A stretch of DNA of 13,415 nucleotides, taken from contig CAXHKQ010000294.1 in assembly GCA_964017145.1 (NCBI GenBank), positions 1-13,415 of the forward strand, read 5' to 3'. The position numbers and the translations under genes are program-made. Positions 6,901 to 13,415 of this stretch are shown here, one piece after another. Each line of letters begins with the position of its first letter. Position 1 is the first letter of the stretch. Source of the stretch: Agrocybe praecox. Lineage: Eukaryota > Basidiomycota > Agaricomycetes > Agaricales > Agrocybaceae. The notes under the pieces were generated by a model, which saw nothing but the letters and a program-made list of their open reading frames with translations, made no database searches and was not told the origin of the DNA.

Positions 6901-9141
6901 TTATTCGATCCGCTGGGCTTACTGTCGCCAGTTATCATCACGGCCAAGATCCAGGTGCAGGAGCTCTGGAAGAGCAGCTGCGACTGGGATGATGAACTGC
7001 CGGCCGAAGTATGCGCCACCTGGTGCCAGTTCCAGGAGGAACTATTCCGGGTTGAAGATGTGCGCATTCCCCGATGGTGCAGCACCACGACGCGAGGCGA
7101 ACTGGAGTTGCACGGCTTCTCTGACGCGTCTGCACGCGCATTTGCTGCGTGCGTGTACGTGCGTGCGCGCCGAGATGACGGGTCGGTGACCGTGACCCTG
7201 CTAACAGCGAAGACGAAGGTGGCACCCGTGAAACCACAAAGCATTCCGAGGCTGGAGCTCAACGGTGCGGTACTCCTTGCGCGTCTGCTGCAAGAGTGTC
7301 GCACGGCTCTGCGGTGTGACGGCGCCGAAGCATATGCGTGGACGGACTCGATGACCGTACTGGCATGGCTGCGCAGGCACGCAAGCGTTTGGCCCACGTT
7401 TGTTGCCAATCGAGTCGCCGAGGTGCAGGCGACGATGAACGTGACGCAGTGGCAACACGTGCCGGGGGTTGACAACCCAGCGGACGTGGCGTCACGCGGG
7501 GTGATGCCGTCGATCATCAAAAACCACCCGCTCTGGTGGTCCGGTCCGGCATGGTTGAGTGGCGGACGAGACCGCTGGCCGAAGCAGGCGCCGCTGATCG
7601 TCGATGAGGAGCTGCTGGAGGAGAGGAAGAAGGTGAGCTGCTTGGTCGCACAAACACCGCCGCCACTGTACGAGTTGGCGACGCGCTTCTCATCATGGAC
7701 GGAGCTGTTGCGTGTGACAGCGTACGTACGTCGAGTGCGGCCACGAGGTCGGCGAGTCGAAAAGCAGCTGTACGCAGATGAAATCGATGAGGCAAGGTGG
7801 CGCTGGATTAAGCTGGCGCAAGAGAACGAGTTCGGCGACGCAGCGCAGGCCATCGAAGACGCCAGCCTGATGCGACGACACCGGCTCACCAAGCTGAGTC
7901 CATTCGTCGACGAGCACGGTGTGATGCGAGTGGGCGGCCGGCTGAAGAACGCGAACGTGCCCTACGAAGAGCGGCATCCGGCGATACTGCCGTCAGCGAG
8001 CGTGATCACCGAGCTGATCGTGCGCGACGCACACGAGAGGGCGTTTCACGCCGGACCGCAAGCGACGATGGGCCGTCTGCATCAGCGGTACTGGGTGCTG
8101 TGCGAGAGAAGGAGAGTGCGTTACATATTGCACAAATGCGTGACGTGCGCACGAGCACGACCGCATGCACGACAACAGATGATGGGCAACTTACCGGCAG
8201 CGCGAGTACAGCCGGCACGCGCGTTCCTCCACACCGCCGTCGACTACGCCGGCCCACTCTGGTCACGCACCGCCAGAGGCCGCGGCAACAAGTCGCACAA
8301 ATCGTGGATGGCGGTCTTCATTTGCTTCACGACGAAGGCCGTGCACCTGGAGCTGGTCAGCGAGCTCTCGTCGACGGCCTTCTTGGCGGCGTACCGTCGA
8401 TTCACGGCGAGACGAGGCGCATGTTCCGATGTATACTGCGACAACGGAACTAATTTCGTTGGCGCAGACCGCGAGTTGCAGGCGCAGCTACGTCTGGCAA
8501 TGCAGGACGACAAATGGCGGGCGGAGCTCAGCAACAATGGCACGCGGTTCCACTTTGCACCGCCCGGCTCTCCGCATTTCAACGGGCTGGCCGAATCTGC
8601 TGTAAAAATGGCCAAGTCAGCGATGATGAAGGTAATTGGGGAGTACAAACTTACGTTCGAGGAGATGGCGACGTTTTTATCGCAGGTCGAAGCTGCGCTG
8701 AATTCTCGACCCCTCTGCGCGCTGCCGGTCGACGGGAGCGACGAAAGTGTGCTAACGCCGGGCCATTTCCTCATCGGCCAGCCACTGACAGCCGTCCCGG
8801 AACCAAGCACGCTGGACGCACGCACGCCGACGAACCGCTGGCATCTGCTGCAGCACATGGCGCAGCATTTCTGGCGCCGGTGGAGTCGGGAATATCTCCA
8901 CCACATGCAGCAACGGCACAAATGGGCGACACCGACGGCCGACGTTAAGATCGGCGACGTTGTGCTGGTGCACGACGAGCTGCTGCACACTACACGGTGG
9001 AGGACTGGCCGCATCATAGACGTCCATCCGGGCACTGACGGTCGCGTCCGGGTGGCGACGGTCAAGGTGGCGGGCGGTTTCATCAAACGCGCCGTTGTCA
9101 AACTCACCGTCCTGCCAGTGGGGGAAGACAAAGGGATGTGA
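3982..9141 (+). CDS. Gag-Pol polyprotein of the BEL/Pao retrotransposon
   Basis: A single 1,719-residue frame with no stop or shift. The ATG at 3982 has A at -3, and the frame opens with basic, helical text typical of BEL Gag. Domains by residue: poly-Ala linker about 94-111; Gag-like DUF1759 about 114-270; Cys/His cluster from C331; zinc knuckle C364-x2-C367-x5-H373-x4-C378; a second, C384-x2-C387-x3-H391-x4-H396. The aspartic protease (DUF1758) has D462 in IDQGS and LLIGAD near 567-572. The reverse transcriptase has D794 in ADVEKMY and Y870-VDD. RNase H (Pao/A17 region) has D1048, E1092, D1122 and D1168. The integrase has H1351-x4-H1356-x29-C1386-x2-C1389, then the DDE triad D1421, D1487, E1538 (last in FNGLAES). 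DUF5641 spans about 1596-1715. All catalytic residues I looked for are present, so it could encode particles, copy RNA and integrate. It contains Gag and Pol in one frame with no visible recoding site. Confidence 0.96.
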   Translation: MSKIPRRVRRVVGELQKFSENTAKGTSRLKTPATIRTRIQSLEACLKEFEVAFREWDDDGDEENIDDELPSGMHELYEIAMAELIERLERYTPAAEAPPAAAAAAAAPAEAVAIRLKAIEVPEFSGEIEDWVSFRDLFQSIVVRNNALAGVQRLQYLRVACKGDSAEIIKNLPLTDANFPVAWAALVKRYENNRRLISRMIERLLDLPSMTRECARELRKLLDGTNQAIAALQAVAQPTNQWDSLLVVHTVRKLDRETRVLWERSISNSTEMPTYAALDTFLTGALSSLEATESSSNDPPRSDGTPARTGASFSHARTVRTHMVEARTTECMLCSAAHPLHRCPTMLTKSIADRRDFVERNRICFNCIGSKGHASQSCSSQRRCAHCGEAHHTLLHLFDQGNGGRRPNAFASGPRQPAANANSSVSTNVCQAPTSPSVILPTAWVMLAGKNGRRVRVRALIDQGSEATLISERTVQELALRKMMTNIVVQGVGGISTGTTVSCVTLTVFSCLEGEGRERECMDVTALVMTKVTSRLPSRPITRACWPHLERLALADPQFTQQGDVDLLIGADVFNDILKTGVQLGGRSDVVAQETMFGWIVSGRAMAAPATTVTTMHVQLDRLLTKFWEQEEVSSKPILSVEDAACEALYEATTTRARDGRYVVDLPFRQGGRELGESQFNAVRRLLQMEKRGVQYPNMYEGYREFMRTYLALGHMEAIPSDELDVKPHSYLPHHAVFKPDSSTTKLRVVFDATAATTNGKGLNALLLTGPRLQETLSSILLRWRRHRIAISADVEKMYRQIWVRPAHQDYQRIVWRETTDDPILHFRLKTVTYGTASAPYMAVKTMQRLAADEKAAFPRASDVVLNDFYVDDCLSGTDSLEEAIELKEELLGLMTAGGMRLMKWSSNSCELLRTLPDDHIECRAPLIFDEDDGIKALGIRWYPATDEFRYKVHVPDVKKKKTKREMLSEIARLFDPLGLLSPVIITAKIQVQELWKSSCDWDDELPAEVCATWCQFQEELFRVEDVRIPRWCSTTTRGELELHGFSDASARAFAACVYVRARRDDGSVTVTLLTAKTKVAPVKPQSIPRLELNGAVLLARLLQECRTALRCDGAEAYAWTDSMTVLAWLRRHASVWPTFVANRVAEVQATMNVTQWQHVPGVDNPADVASRGVMPSIIKNHPLWWSGPAWLSGGRDRWPKQAPLIVDEELLEERKKVSCLVAQTPPPLYELATRFSSWTELLRVTAYVRRVRPRGRRVEKQLYADEIDEARWRWIKLAQENEFGDAAQAIEDASLMRRHRLTKLSPFVDEHGVMRVGGRLKNANVPYEERHPAILPSASVITELIVRDAHERAFHAGPQATMGRLHQRYWVLCERRRVRYILHKCVTCARARPHARQQMMGNLPAARVQPARAFLHTAVDYAGPLWSRTARGRGNKSHKSWMAVFICFTTKAVHLELVSELSSTAFLAAYRRFTARRGACSDVYCDNGTNFVGADRELQAQLRLAMQDDKWRAELSNNGTRFHFAPPGSPHFNGLAESAVKMAKSAMMKVIGEYKLTFEEMATFLSQVEAALNSRPLCALPVDGSDESVLTPGHFLIGQPLTAVPEPSTLDARTPTNRWHLLQHMAQHFWRRWSREYLHHMQQRHKWATPTADVKIGDVVLVHDELLHTTRWRTGRIIDVHPGTDGRVRVATVKVAGGFIKRAVVKLTVLPVGEDKGM

Positions 9142-9244
9142 ACACAAATAGAAATTCATAACCAATACTACACGTTACCACTACTCACTCACCGCACCGC
9201 ACAACTGGAACAACCACAAGGAACTGATTGCCGCGACACGGCAA

Positions 9245-9255
9245 GACGGGCGGAA
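9245..9255 (+). other. Polypurine tract candidate
   Basis: GACGGGCGGAA directly precedes the 3' LTR and is purine-rich but interrupted by two C residues. This is where plus-strand synthesis must be primed. It is weak compared with a typical tract, but position favours it. Confidence 0.45.
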
Positions 9256-9745
9256 TGTTCACGCCACAAACACACACGCTGCAAATTATGCACACCGCAC
9301 ACACGAAATATCGCCCGATGAATACTCCGCGAAAGATTGAACGCTCGCGCACACGTGTAGACGAAAAAACCTTGTTATCACGATCTAAACCACAACACAA
9401 GTACAAAAACAGGCACCAGACACCATCACTCACTCAACGCAGAGTGAGCTTTCACTCAAAATGAAGAACCACACCAACAGTAATGCCAACACGAAACATT
9501 TACCCAAATACATATTATAATACACAAATTACATAAATGCAAGTACATACACAACTATACATAATGATCCGCGATGCACACAAAGGGTCAACGAACTCCA
9601 CCAGTATATGCAATATGGGCTTATGAGTTTACCAGCTGATCATTTATGAAGCAATAAATTAGATTGATTTATACCGCCAAGAACGACGTTTCGTTTGTAT
9701 TTCTCTGTCTACAAAAATACAGTCCACTCGAATTCGGAACGGACA
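9256..9745 (+). repeat. 3' LTR of the BEL/Pao element
   Basis: It is 490 bp long and, by visual comparison, identical to 3058-3547. It ends in GGACA at 9745, beyond which the two copies diverge at once. Zero differences would mean very recent insertion, or gene conversion or assembly copying between the LTRs. Confidence 0.96.
9653..9658 (+). terminator. Polyadenylation signal AATAAA in the 3' LTR
   Basis: This is the functional counterpart of the 5' LTR copy, at the same offset of 6,198. It probably sets the R/U5 end of the transcript. Confidence 0.5.
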
Positions 9746-9893
9746 CCTGTAGTGGAACGCTGTAAGCAATGTGAGCGCAAGTCGACGTCGAATCAGACGT
9801 CGAGTCAGCAAGAATTCCATACGATTTGACGTGTGGAACGTGTGGAACGTGTGACTTACGTCTAACCCAAAAGTTACAGCGTTCACCTACTGG
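9746..9893. repeat. 148-bp inverted-repeat unit (MITE-like) abutting the 3' LTR
   Basis: The left arm 9746-9765 and the right arm 9874-9893 are inverted copies matching at 17 of 20 bases. Both share GAACGCTGTAA next to the interior, and the outer end is CC(A/T)GTAG. Between them lie a near-palindrome (9779-9806, AAGTCGACGTC and its inverse) and a 9-bp tandem repeat CGTGTGGAA at 9830-9848. The left arm starts at the base after the LTR. The size and terminal inverted repeats suit a small non-autonomous DNA transposon, but I do not recognise the family and see no target duplication. Confidence 0.55.
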
Positions 9894-10839
9894 TATGTAT
9901 ACTGTATACCTAAAGTAAAACCGCAGAAAATGCACAAAATCACACTTGGTTTTACATGGTAAAGTTGGGGAAAATTTTCATTGGTCGAGCTTTCGTTGCC
10001 AATGCGATGCGTTCAGTTTGATCAGACGAGACACAAATCACACACCACATTCCACACATCGTTGCCCTTTGAAGAAATTTGTCGAATTCGATAGGCTGCC
10101 ATCTGGCGGGCAACGGCTGCGAATGGCGACCGAGTGCCGTGTGGAACACATTTATTTTGTGTGTGCTTTTCACCGAGCTTCTCGCCAACCGCGCCATCTA
10201 TCAAAAGATGTGCACACGACTTGCTGCATAATTGTGCCAATATTACCGCCATCTATCAGACAACGCACTCATCGCGCATCGAGTTTGAAAAATTCAGCGC
10301 TGTGCTCTTCCGTTGAAAGCTATGGAATTTCGAAATCGGTTGTAAATTTGATTTGAAATATTAGAGCGCAACGGGGTAATAATTGCATGGGGGCAAATTC
10401 AGCAACCTTTTCTTCAAAAACGGAGATATTTTACTTATATTAAATGTGTCTTAAATCTGATCGTATATGGCCGCTTACACAAACGTTATAGCTCTGAACA
10501 AGAACTAGAATGGGGACTTCATGTGTTATTTGCGGTCAAGATTATTGGTGAAATTGTGAAAGTGAAATTATGATCGATTTTCAAAAAAAATAACATGTTT
10601 ATATTGTTGGAACGGAGTTTCGAGAGTACCCACTGCCTTTGTACTTAACACTGATATTTATGTTTAACAGGATTCATTGAAATTCCTTGGATTTTTTCTG
10701 TAAAAATCGAGGATAATCCCTGAAAAATGCTGGAATTCATGGGATATATTCTGCAATTCTTTCAAATCACTGGACATTATTGTCGAACATCTTCGGCTTC
10801 TTTTCTCTATAGTTAAATATTGCTAGATTCTATTGAATA
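9894..10839. other. Non-coding region, mostly AT-rich
   Basis: Apart from the CTCF-like cores, this stretch shows no coding frame with protein-like composition and no repeat end I can name. From about 10370 it becomes AT-rich, with several degenerate AATTC/CTGGA-like phrases between 10670 and 10780, possibly eroded repeat sequence. Confidence 0.4.
10096..10259 (-). promoter_or_regulatory. Cluster of three CTCF-like cores in one orientation
   Basis: On the minus strand the motifs CCAGATGGCAG (10108-10098 region), GATAGATGGCGC (10202-10191) and TGATAGATGGCGG (10258-10246) each contain AGATGGC(A/G)(G/C), fitting the CTCF core AGRKGGCRS. All point the same way within 164 bp. They may instead be copies of a dispersed CGCCATCTATC repeat, which is common in arthropod genomes; the two readings are not exclusive. 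Binding is inference. Confidence 0.35.
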
Positions 10840-10875
10840 CCAGCTGGCCCGCCCGGCGAACTTCGTCTCGACATA
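10840..10875 (-). mobile_element. Helitron-like 3' end (minus orientation)
   Basis: Read on the minus strand, the sequence runs CGAGACGAAGTTCGCCGGGC, then GGGCCAGCTGG, followed by T. It thus ends in CTGG-T at 10840, which fits the Helitron CTRR terminus inserted before T. The GAAGTTCGCCGGG...CAGCT(A/G)GT phrase is a familiar end of dispersed arthropod repeats. The body would extend towards higher coordinates. No helicase gene is present, so it would be non-autonomous. Assignment from memory of the motif. Confidence 0.4.
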
Positions 10876-11903
10876 TATCACACAACAACATTATACACTA
10901 TATAGATAATAGAAAATAATTGCGCAATGTAGTAATTTTTTTAAATAGTATTCTATTCAATAGAATAGAATAGAATATAAGATTTATTATATATTATATT
11001 CGTTTATGGCTATAATATTGAGTTGTGTTTATAATAGCAGAGTTCAACCTTATGGTTTTTTAGCTAAGATACAGTTTTATACATGTTTCGAATATGTTTA
11101 TGTTCGTTATAGTACAGCTGTACTATGACCTGTATTCAACGACCGCTTGAAAATACCTCTTTTTGTATTAATGGGTTGAAAATTACTTGATCGGTAATGA
11201 GTTGTCTACTAACCTACCTTGGGCTGACCTCAACATACTAGAAACATTTTATCTCATTCGGTTCGCTAGTCTCAGCGTAATAATGATTCAACCGATATTG
11301 AAGACGATTTTTATTTATAGAGATATGCAGAAATGTCTTCAAATCACTGGGAATCGTCGAATATCGAATAGTTTTCACGAATTTAGTTACTGGGCATTAC
11401 TAAAAACCATTAGAAGTTACCCGATCAACATTTCTAAACGCTGCGTTAGAGAATCGTTCCGAATGAAGTACTTTTGCCGTTTGGCGTTAGTTTGCGTTAA
11501 CGCCAAACATGTCCCAGGAGATTGAAACCGCTCCGAAGATGAACAGAATCGCTTGAACGCCGCGCAGATTTAACGCTTGTACGTCGTCGGCGGTTTTCAT
11601 GTGATTTTCGTAAATGAAAACGCATAGCGTGCCTCCATAACCATATGAGATCGAGCGCAGCGTTTTGATTCAGGGTTTGCGTTGAAAAAAGTTCTGCCTG
11701 CGCGCGGTGATAGTTGTCATATTTTTTAGTTTGCAACGCGGTACGGGTACTGGTAAAAAAAAAATCTTGGCCATTTTTTTTCCAAAATTCAGATTCTTTA
11801 GCTTTGATTTGAAAGTACATTTTGAACCAAAAAAGTACATTTCAGTTTTAATTTTTTTCGAAATTTCACATTTGTATTTATGATTTCTAAAGATTTCCGG
11901 AAA
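10876..11903. other. AT-rich repeat-derived DNA without a recognisable gene
   Basis: This may include the body of the minus-oriented Helitron-like element. Visible are a TAGAA tandem with a small palindrome at 10950-10977, the hairpin at 11479-11508, and T/A runs near 11750-11870. A 112-codon plus-strand frame at 11187-11525 has no protein-like features and I do not call it a gene. Confidence 0.4.
11479..11508. repeat. Perfect 11-bp inverted repeat (hairpin)
   Basis: The arms GTTTGGCGTTA (11479-11489) and TAACGCCAAAC (11498-11508) are exact reverse complements around an 8-base spacer. The spacer itself contains TTTGCGT, echoing the arm. Function unknown; it could be the end of a transposon or a site for a dimeric protein. 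Confidence 0.7.
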
Positions 11904-11985
11904 TCTATTATATAAAAATGAATGGTCTATGTATGTAGTAGCATCACGCCCAAACGGTTCATCCGATTGTCGTGAAACAACCTGC
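11904..11985 (+). mobile_element. Helitron-like 5' end (plus orientation)
   Basis: After an A, the sequence TCTATTATATAAAAATGAAT begins at 11904, followed by TATGTATGTAG, ATCACGCCCAAACGG and CCGATTGTCGTGAAAC. A TC start preceded by A and followed by a TATATAAAAATGAA leader fits Helitron 5' ends in arthropods as I remember them. The 3' end was not found with confidence; GGGCTGGCTAT at about 12599 is a poor candidate. It points away from the Helitron-like 3' end at 10840, so the two belong to different copies. Confidence 0.4.
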
Positions 11986-12057
11986 GTTATGTTTGTGTTG
12001 TTCCAAGCTGTGTTCGTACGTGTTAAAAATCCTGGAAAATGTCTGTAGACGGCGTTA

Positions 12058-12169
12058 TTGTCGGAATATTTGTTATGCGTATAAATTTAGAACGGAACCT
12101 CCAATCGGGGTGCAATAAAATGTGTTGTGTGGGCGCTGACCCAAAGTATGCCCATGCATAATTACAGGT
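12058..12169 (+). repeat. Diverged direct duplication, copy A
   Basis: This 112-bp block recurs at 12479-12590 with a constant shift of 421. Best preserved is the second half (GTGTTGTGTGGGxGxTGACC, CAAAGTATGxCCATGCA), about 40 of 47 bases by eye. The first half (ATATTTGT-ATGCG-ATAA) is weaker. It lies inside the possible Helitron-like element. Confidence 0.65.
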
Positions 12170-12313
12170 GATTCCGATAGAGGGCGTTTTCTATATTTAT
12201 GATAATCTTTGTGATATGTCGTTTCCGCATCATTGCACGACGCCCAGCGAACCATATGTAATGAAAATTGGCACATATGTCGACCATAAGTCAACTAAGA
12301 TTTGAATGTTATT

Positions 12314-12448
12314 GTTAACCCATTAGCGCCAGCGAGTTCTTGAGCGCATCAACAAAATGAGTGTGTTTGGTCGATTTTGACATATTTTTTGGTATCGATA
12401 CCGCGAAAAGGTTGTTCAGTATCGTTAGTACATGTTAACCCATTAGCG
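12314..12448 (+). repeat. Exact 15-bp repeat, 120 bp apart
   Basis: GTTAACCCATTAGCG occurs at 12314-12328 and again at 12434-12448, between the two copies of the larger duplication. The segment between holds nothing recognisable. It may be part of the same repeat-unit structure. Confidence 0.6.
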
Positions 12449-12478
12449 ACATAAAAAATACAAATATAGTTATTGTTT

Positions 12479-12590
12479 TTGTCAAAATATTTGTAATGCG
12501 CATAACTTTTGAAAGGATTTTCCGATTAGTATGAAATGAAGTGTGTTGTGTGGGTGTTGACCCAAAGTATGACCATGCACAATTGTAGGT
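12479..12590 (+). repeat. Diverged direct duplication, copy B
   Basis: Partner of 12058-12169, with no gap needed over the aligned length. Beyond 12590 the two copies part (GATTCCGATAG versus AGCTCGCTGGG). No coding frame is shared. Confidence 0.65.
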
Positions 12591-12839
12591 AGCTCGCTGG
12601 GCTGGCTATCTTAATACATAAAGCACAAACTTCTGCTTCTTTGTTAACTTATACTGAAAGAACCGTTAGTTAGATCACATGTGTGTTATACATAGTACGT
12701 GTGCGCCCAACCATTGAGATGGTCGAGTAATGTGCAGCACGAGAAACACGAATTTACCTCACACGGATACACACATACAAAGAATTCGCAATGCAAAAAC
12801 CAATAGGCATTGATGACACTGGACAGCAACAAACACTCA

Positions 12840-12913
12840 TGTGTGCATGTGTGTGTATGTTTGTGTATGTGTGTGTTTGTATGTGTGTGAGTATGTGTGT
12901 GTGAGTGTGTGTA

Positions 12914-12945
<32 letters not shown>

Positions 12946-12961
12946 TGTGTGAGTTGGTGTG
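12840..12961. repeat. GT/CA microsatellite, compound
   Basis: About 120 bp of GTGTGTATGT-type sequence with scattered A and TT interruptions; the purest run is near 12916-12938. The frames through it encode only Cys/Val or Thr/His repeats and are not genes. Confidence 0.95.
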
Positions 12962-13088
12962 CAAAATTTCTGTCGTTTAATTCGGCACGCAGGAAAATGT
13001 GGATGACTGTAGACACTGCGGTGCATTGCATAACACGCATACACTCAAACTTTTATGTTGAGGTTTAAACGCACAAGACAATGCACAG

Positions 13089-13106
13089 TGATGATGATGA
13101 TGATGG
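13089..13106. repeat. Short GAT/ATC trinucleotide repeat
   Basis: Five to six consecutive GAT units, in non-coding DNA just before the pogo-like terminus. Confidence 0.8.
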
Positions 13107-13129
13107 AGTTATCTGGCCGATTTTTTGTA

Positions 13130-13415
13130 CAGTAGAACCTCTCTAACTCTTCAAGCCGGAAACCTCTCTACACCGGAACACAATTTTAATTTAGTGCCAT
13201 TAATTTTGTAATGCACTTTTTGATCAATGTGGTTTCTGTAAAGTGGATCCTCTCTAAGCCGGAAACCTCTCTACACCGAAAAAACATTATGGTCCCGTTG
13301 AATTATTTTGTGATTTTTAATCAAATTAGCCACAGTGGAACTTGCCTGAACCAAGACATTCTCTAGATCGGAAAATATAGTTGGTCCCGAGCAAATAATA
13401 TTGTTATGCAATTTT
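13130..13415 (+). mobile_element. Pogo/Tigger-like DNA transposon terminus, with tandem copies; truncated by the window end
   Basis: CAGTAGAACCTCTCTAA at 13130 follows a TA dinucleotide (13128-13129), as expected for a Tc1/pogo-type insertion with a TA target. The start CAGTAGAACCTC resembles pogo/Tigger terminal repeats as I know them. Related phrases restart at 13242 (AGTGGATCCTCTCTAAG) and 13334 (AGTGGAACTTGCCTGAA). The 23-mer at 13153-13175 returns exactly at 13256-13278. GGTCCCG appears near 13291 and 13384. The right end and any transposase lie beyond the window. Confidence 0.5.

Larger units (their letters stand above)
3058..9745 (+). mobile_element. Full-length BEL/Pao LTR retrotransposon
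   Basis: The 6,688-bp element is bounded by 490-bp direct repeats starting TGTT and ending GGACA. Its internal order is LTR, tRNA-Tyr-type primer site, leader, single Gag-Pol frame, short tail and LTR. The domain order protease-RT-RNase H-integrase with DUF1759, DUF1758 and DUF5641 modules identifies BEL/Pao (Belpaoviridae) rather than Gypsy or Copia. Only 114 bp separate the stop codon from the 3' LTR, so there is no env gene. The apparently identical LTRs and unbroken frame suggest a recent copy. The expected 5-bp target duplication is absent: CAGAT lies on the left and CCTGT on the right. Confidence 0.96.

Noticed and set aside
6738..7892. A 384-codon minus-strand open frame opposite the Gag-Pol gene
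   Set aside because: It is a shadow of the GC-rich coding strand. It is Ser/Arg-rich with no domain, while the plus strand here encodes a well-ordered RT and RNase H.
8244..9131. A 295-codon minus-strand open frame opposite integrase and DUF5641
   Set aside because: The same antisense effect; no recognisable protein features.
9142..9255. Possible env-like or accessory gene after Gag-Pol
   Set aside because: Only 114 bp remain before the 3' LTR, with no frame of any length.
10761..11350. TTCAAATCACTGG shared at 10761-10773 and 11338-11350 as a repeat pair
   Set aside because: Only 13 bases match, with poor similarity around them; too short in AT-rich DNA to call a duplication.
11187..11525. 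A 112-codon plus-strand frame in AT-rich DNA
   Set aside because: No family resemblance, no supporting splice or promoter signal, and it lies in repeat-derived sequence.
12840..12961. CRISPR-like or tandem array
   Set aside because: Irregular dinucleotide repeat with no repeat-spacer pattern, in a eukaryotic context.
12686..13068. Open frames through the GT microsatellite, His/Thr- or Cys/Val-rich
   Set aside because: Products of a simple repeat, not proteins.

Overview
The window is eukaryotic nuclear DNA, most probably from an insect. Three things point that way: the spliced first coding exon of a Futsch/MAP1-type microtubule-associated protein at the left end (minus strand), a complete BEL/Pao LTR retrotransposon in the middle, and mariner-, Helitron- and pogo-like repeat debris of the kind common in arthropods. 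The species cannot be told from the sequence.

Layout. Positions 1-380 are the start of an intron of the minus-strand gene. 381-528 is its first coding exon, with a good GTATGT donor. 529-903 is very GC-rich and holds a Gly/Ala-rich open frame that may be a broken or misread N-terminal extension. 904-2735 is the upstream region of that gene, with GT-rich and CpG-rich stretches and a short CTG repeat but no recognisable gene. 2736-3057 holds a possible hAT-like terminus and the C-terminal end of a mariner transposase (minus strand), cut off exactly where the LTR begins.

3058-9745 is a 6,688-bp BEL/Pao element: two 490-bp LTRs that look identical base for base, a tRNA-Tyr-type primer binding site, a leader with a 75-bp-period repeat, and one uninterrupted 1,719-residue Gag-Pol (DUF1759 Gag, zinc knuckles, DUF1758 protease, reverse transcriptase, RNase H, H2C2/DDE integrase, DUF5641). 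There is no room for an env gene. The element looks young and structurally competent, yet its flanks carry no target-site duplication and do not belong to one locus: a mariner fragment on the left, an inverted-repeat sequence on the right. A recombined or misjoined junction is therefore likely.

9746-13415 is non-coding repeat mosaic. It holds a 148-bp inverted-repeat unit touching the 3' LTR, three CTCF-like cores in one orientation, two Helitron-like ends pointing away from each other, a perfect 11-bp hairpin, a diverged 112-bp duplication, a GT microsatellite, and a pogo-like terminus followed by tandem copies of its own terminal motif, running off the window. I see no undescribed multi-gene system. 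The points most worth following up are the mismatched flanks of the intact element, the frame conflict at the Futsch N-terminus, and the repeat structures to the right.
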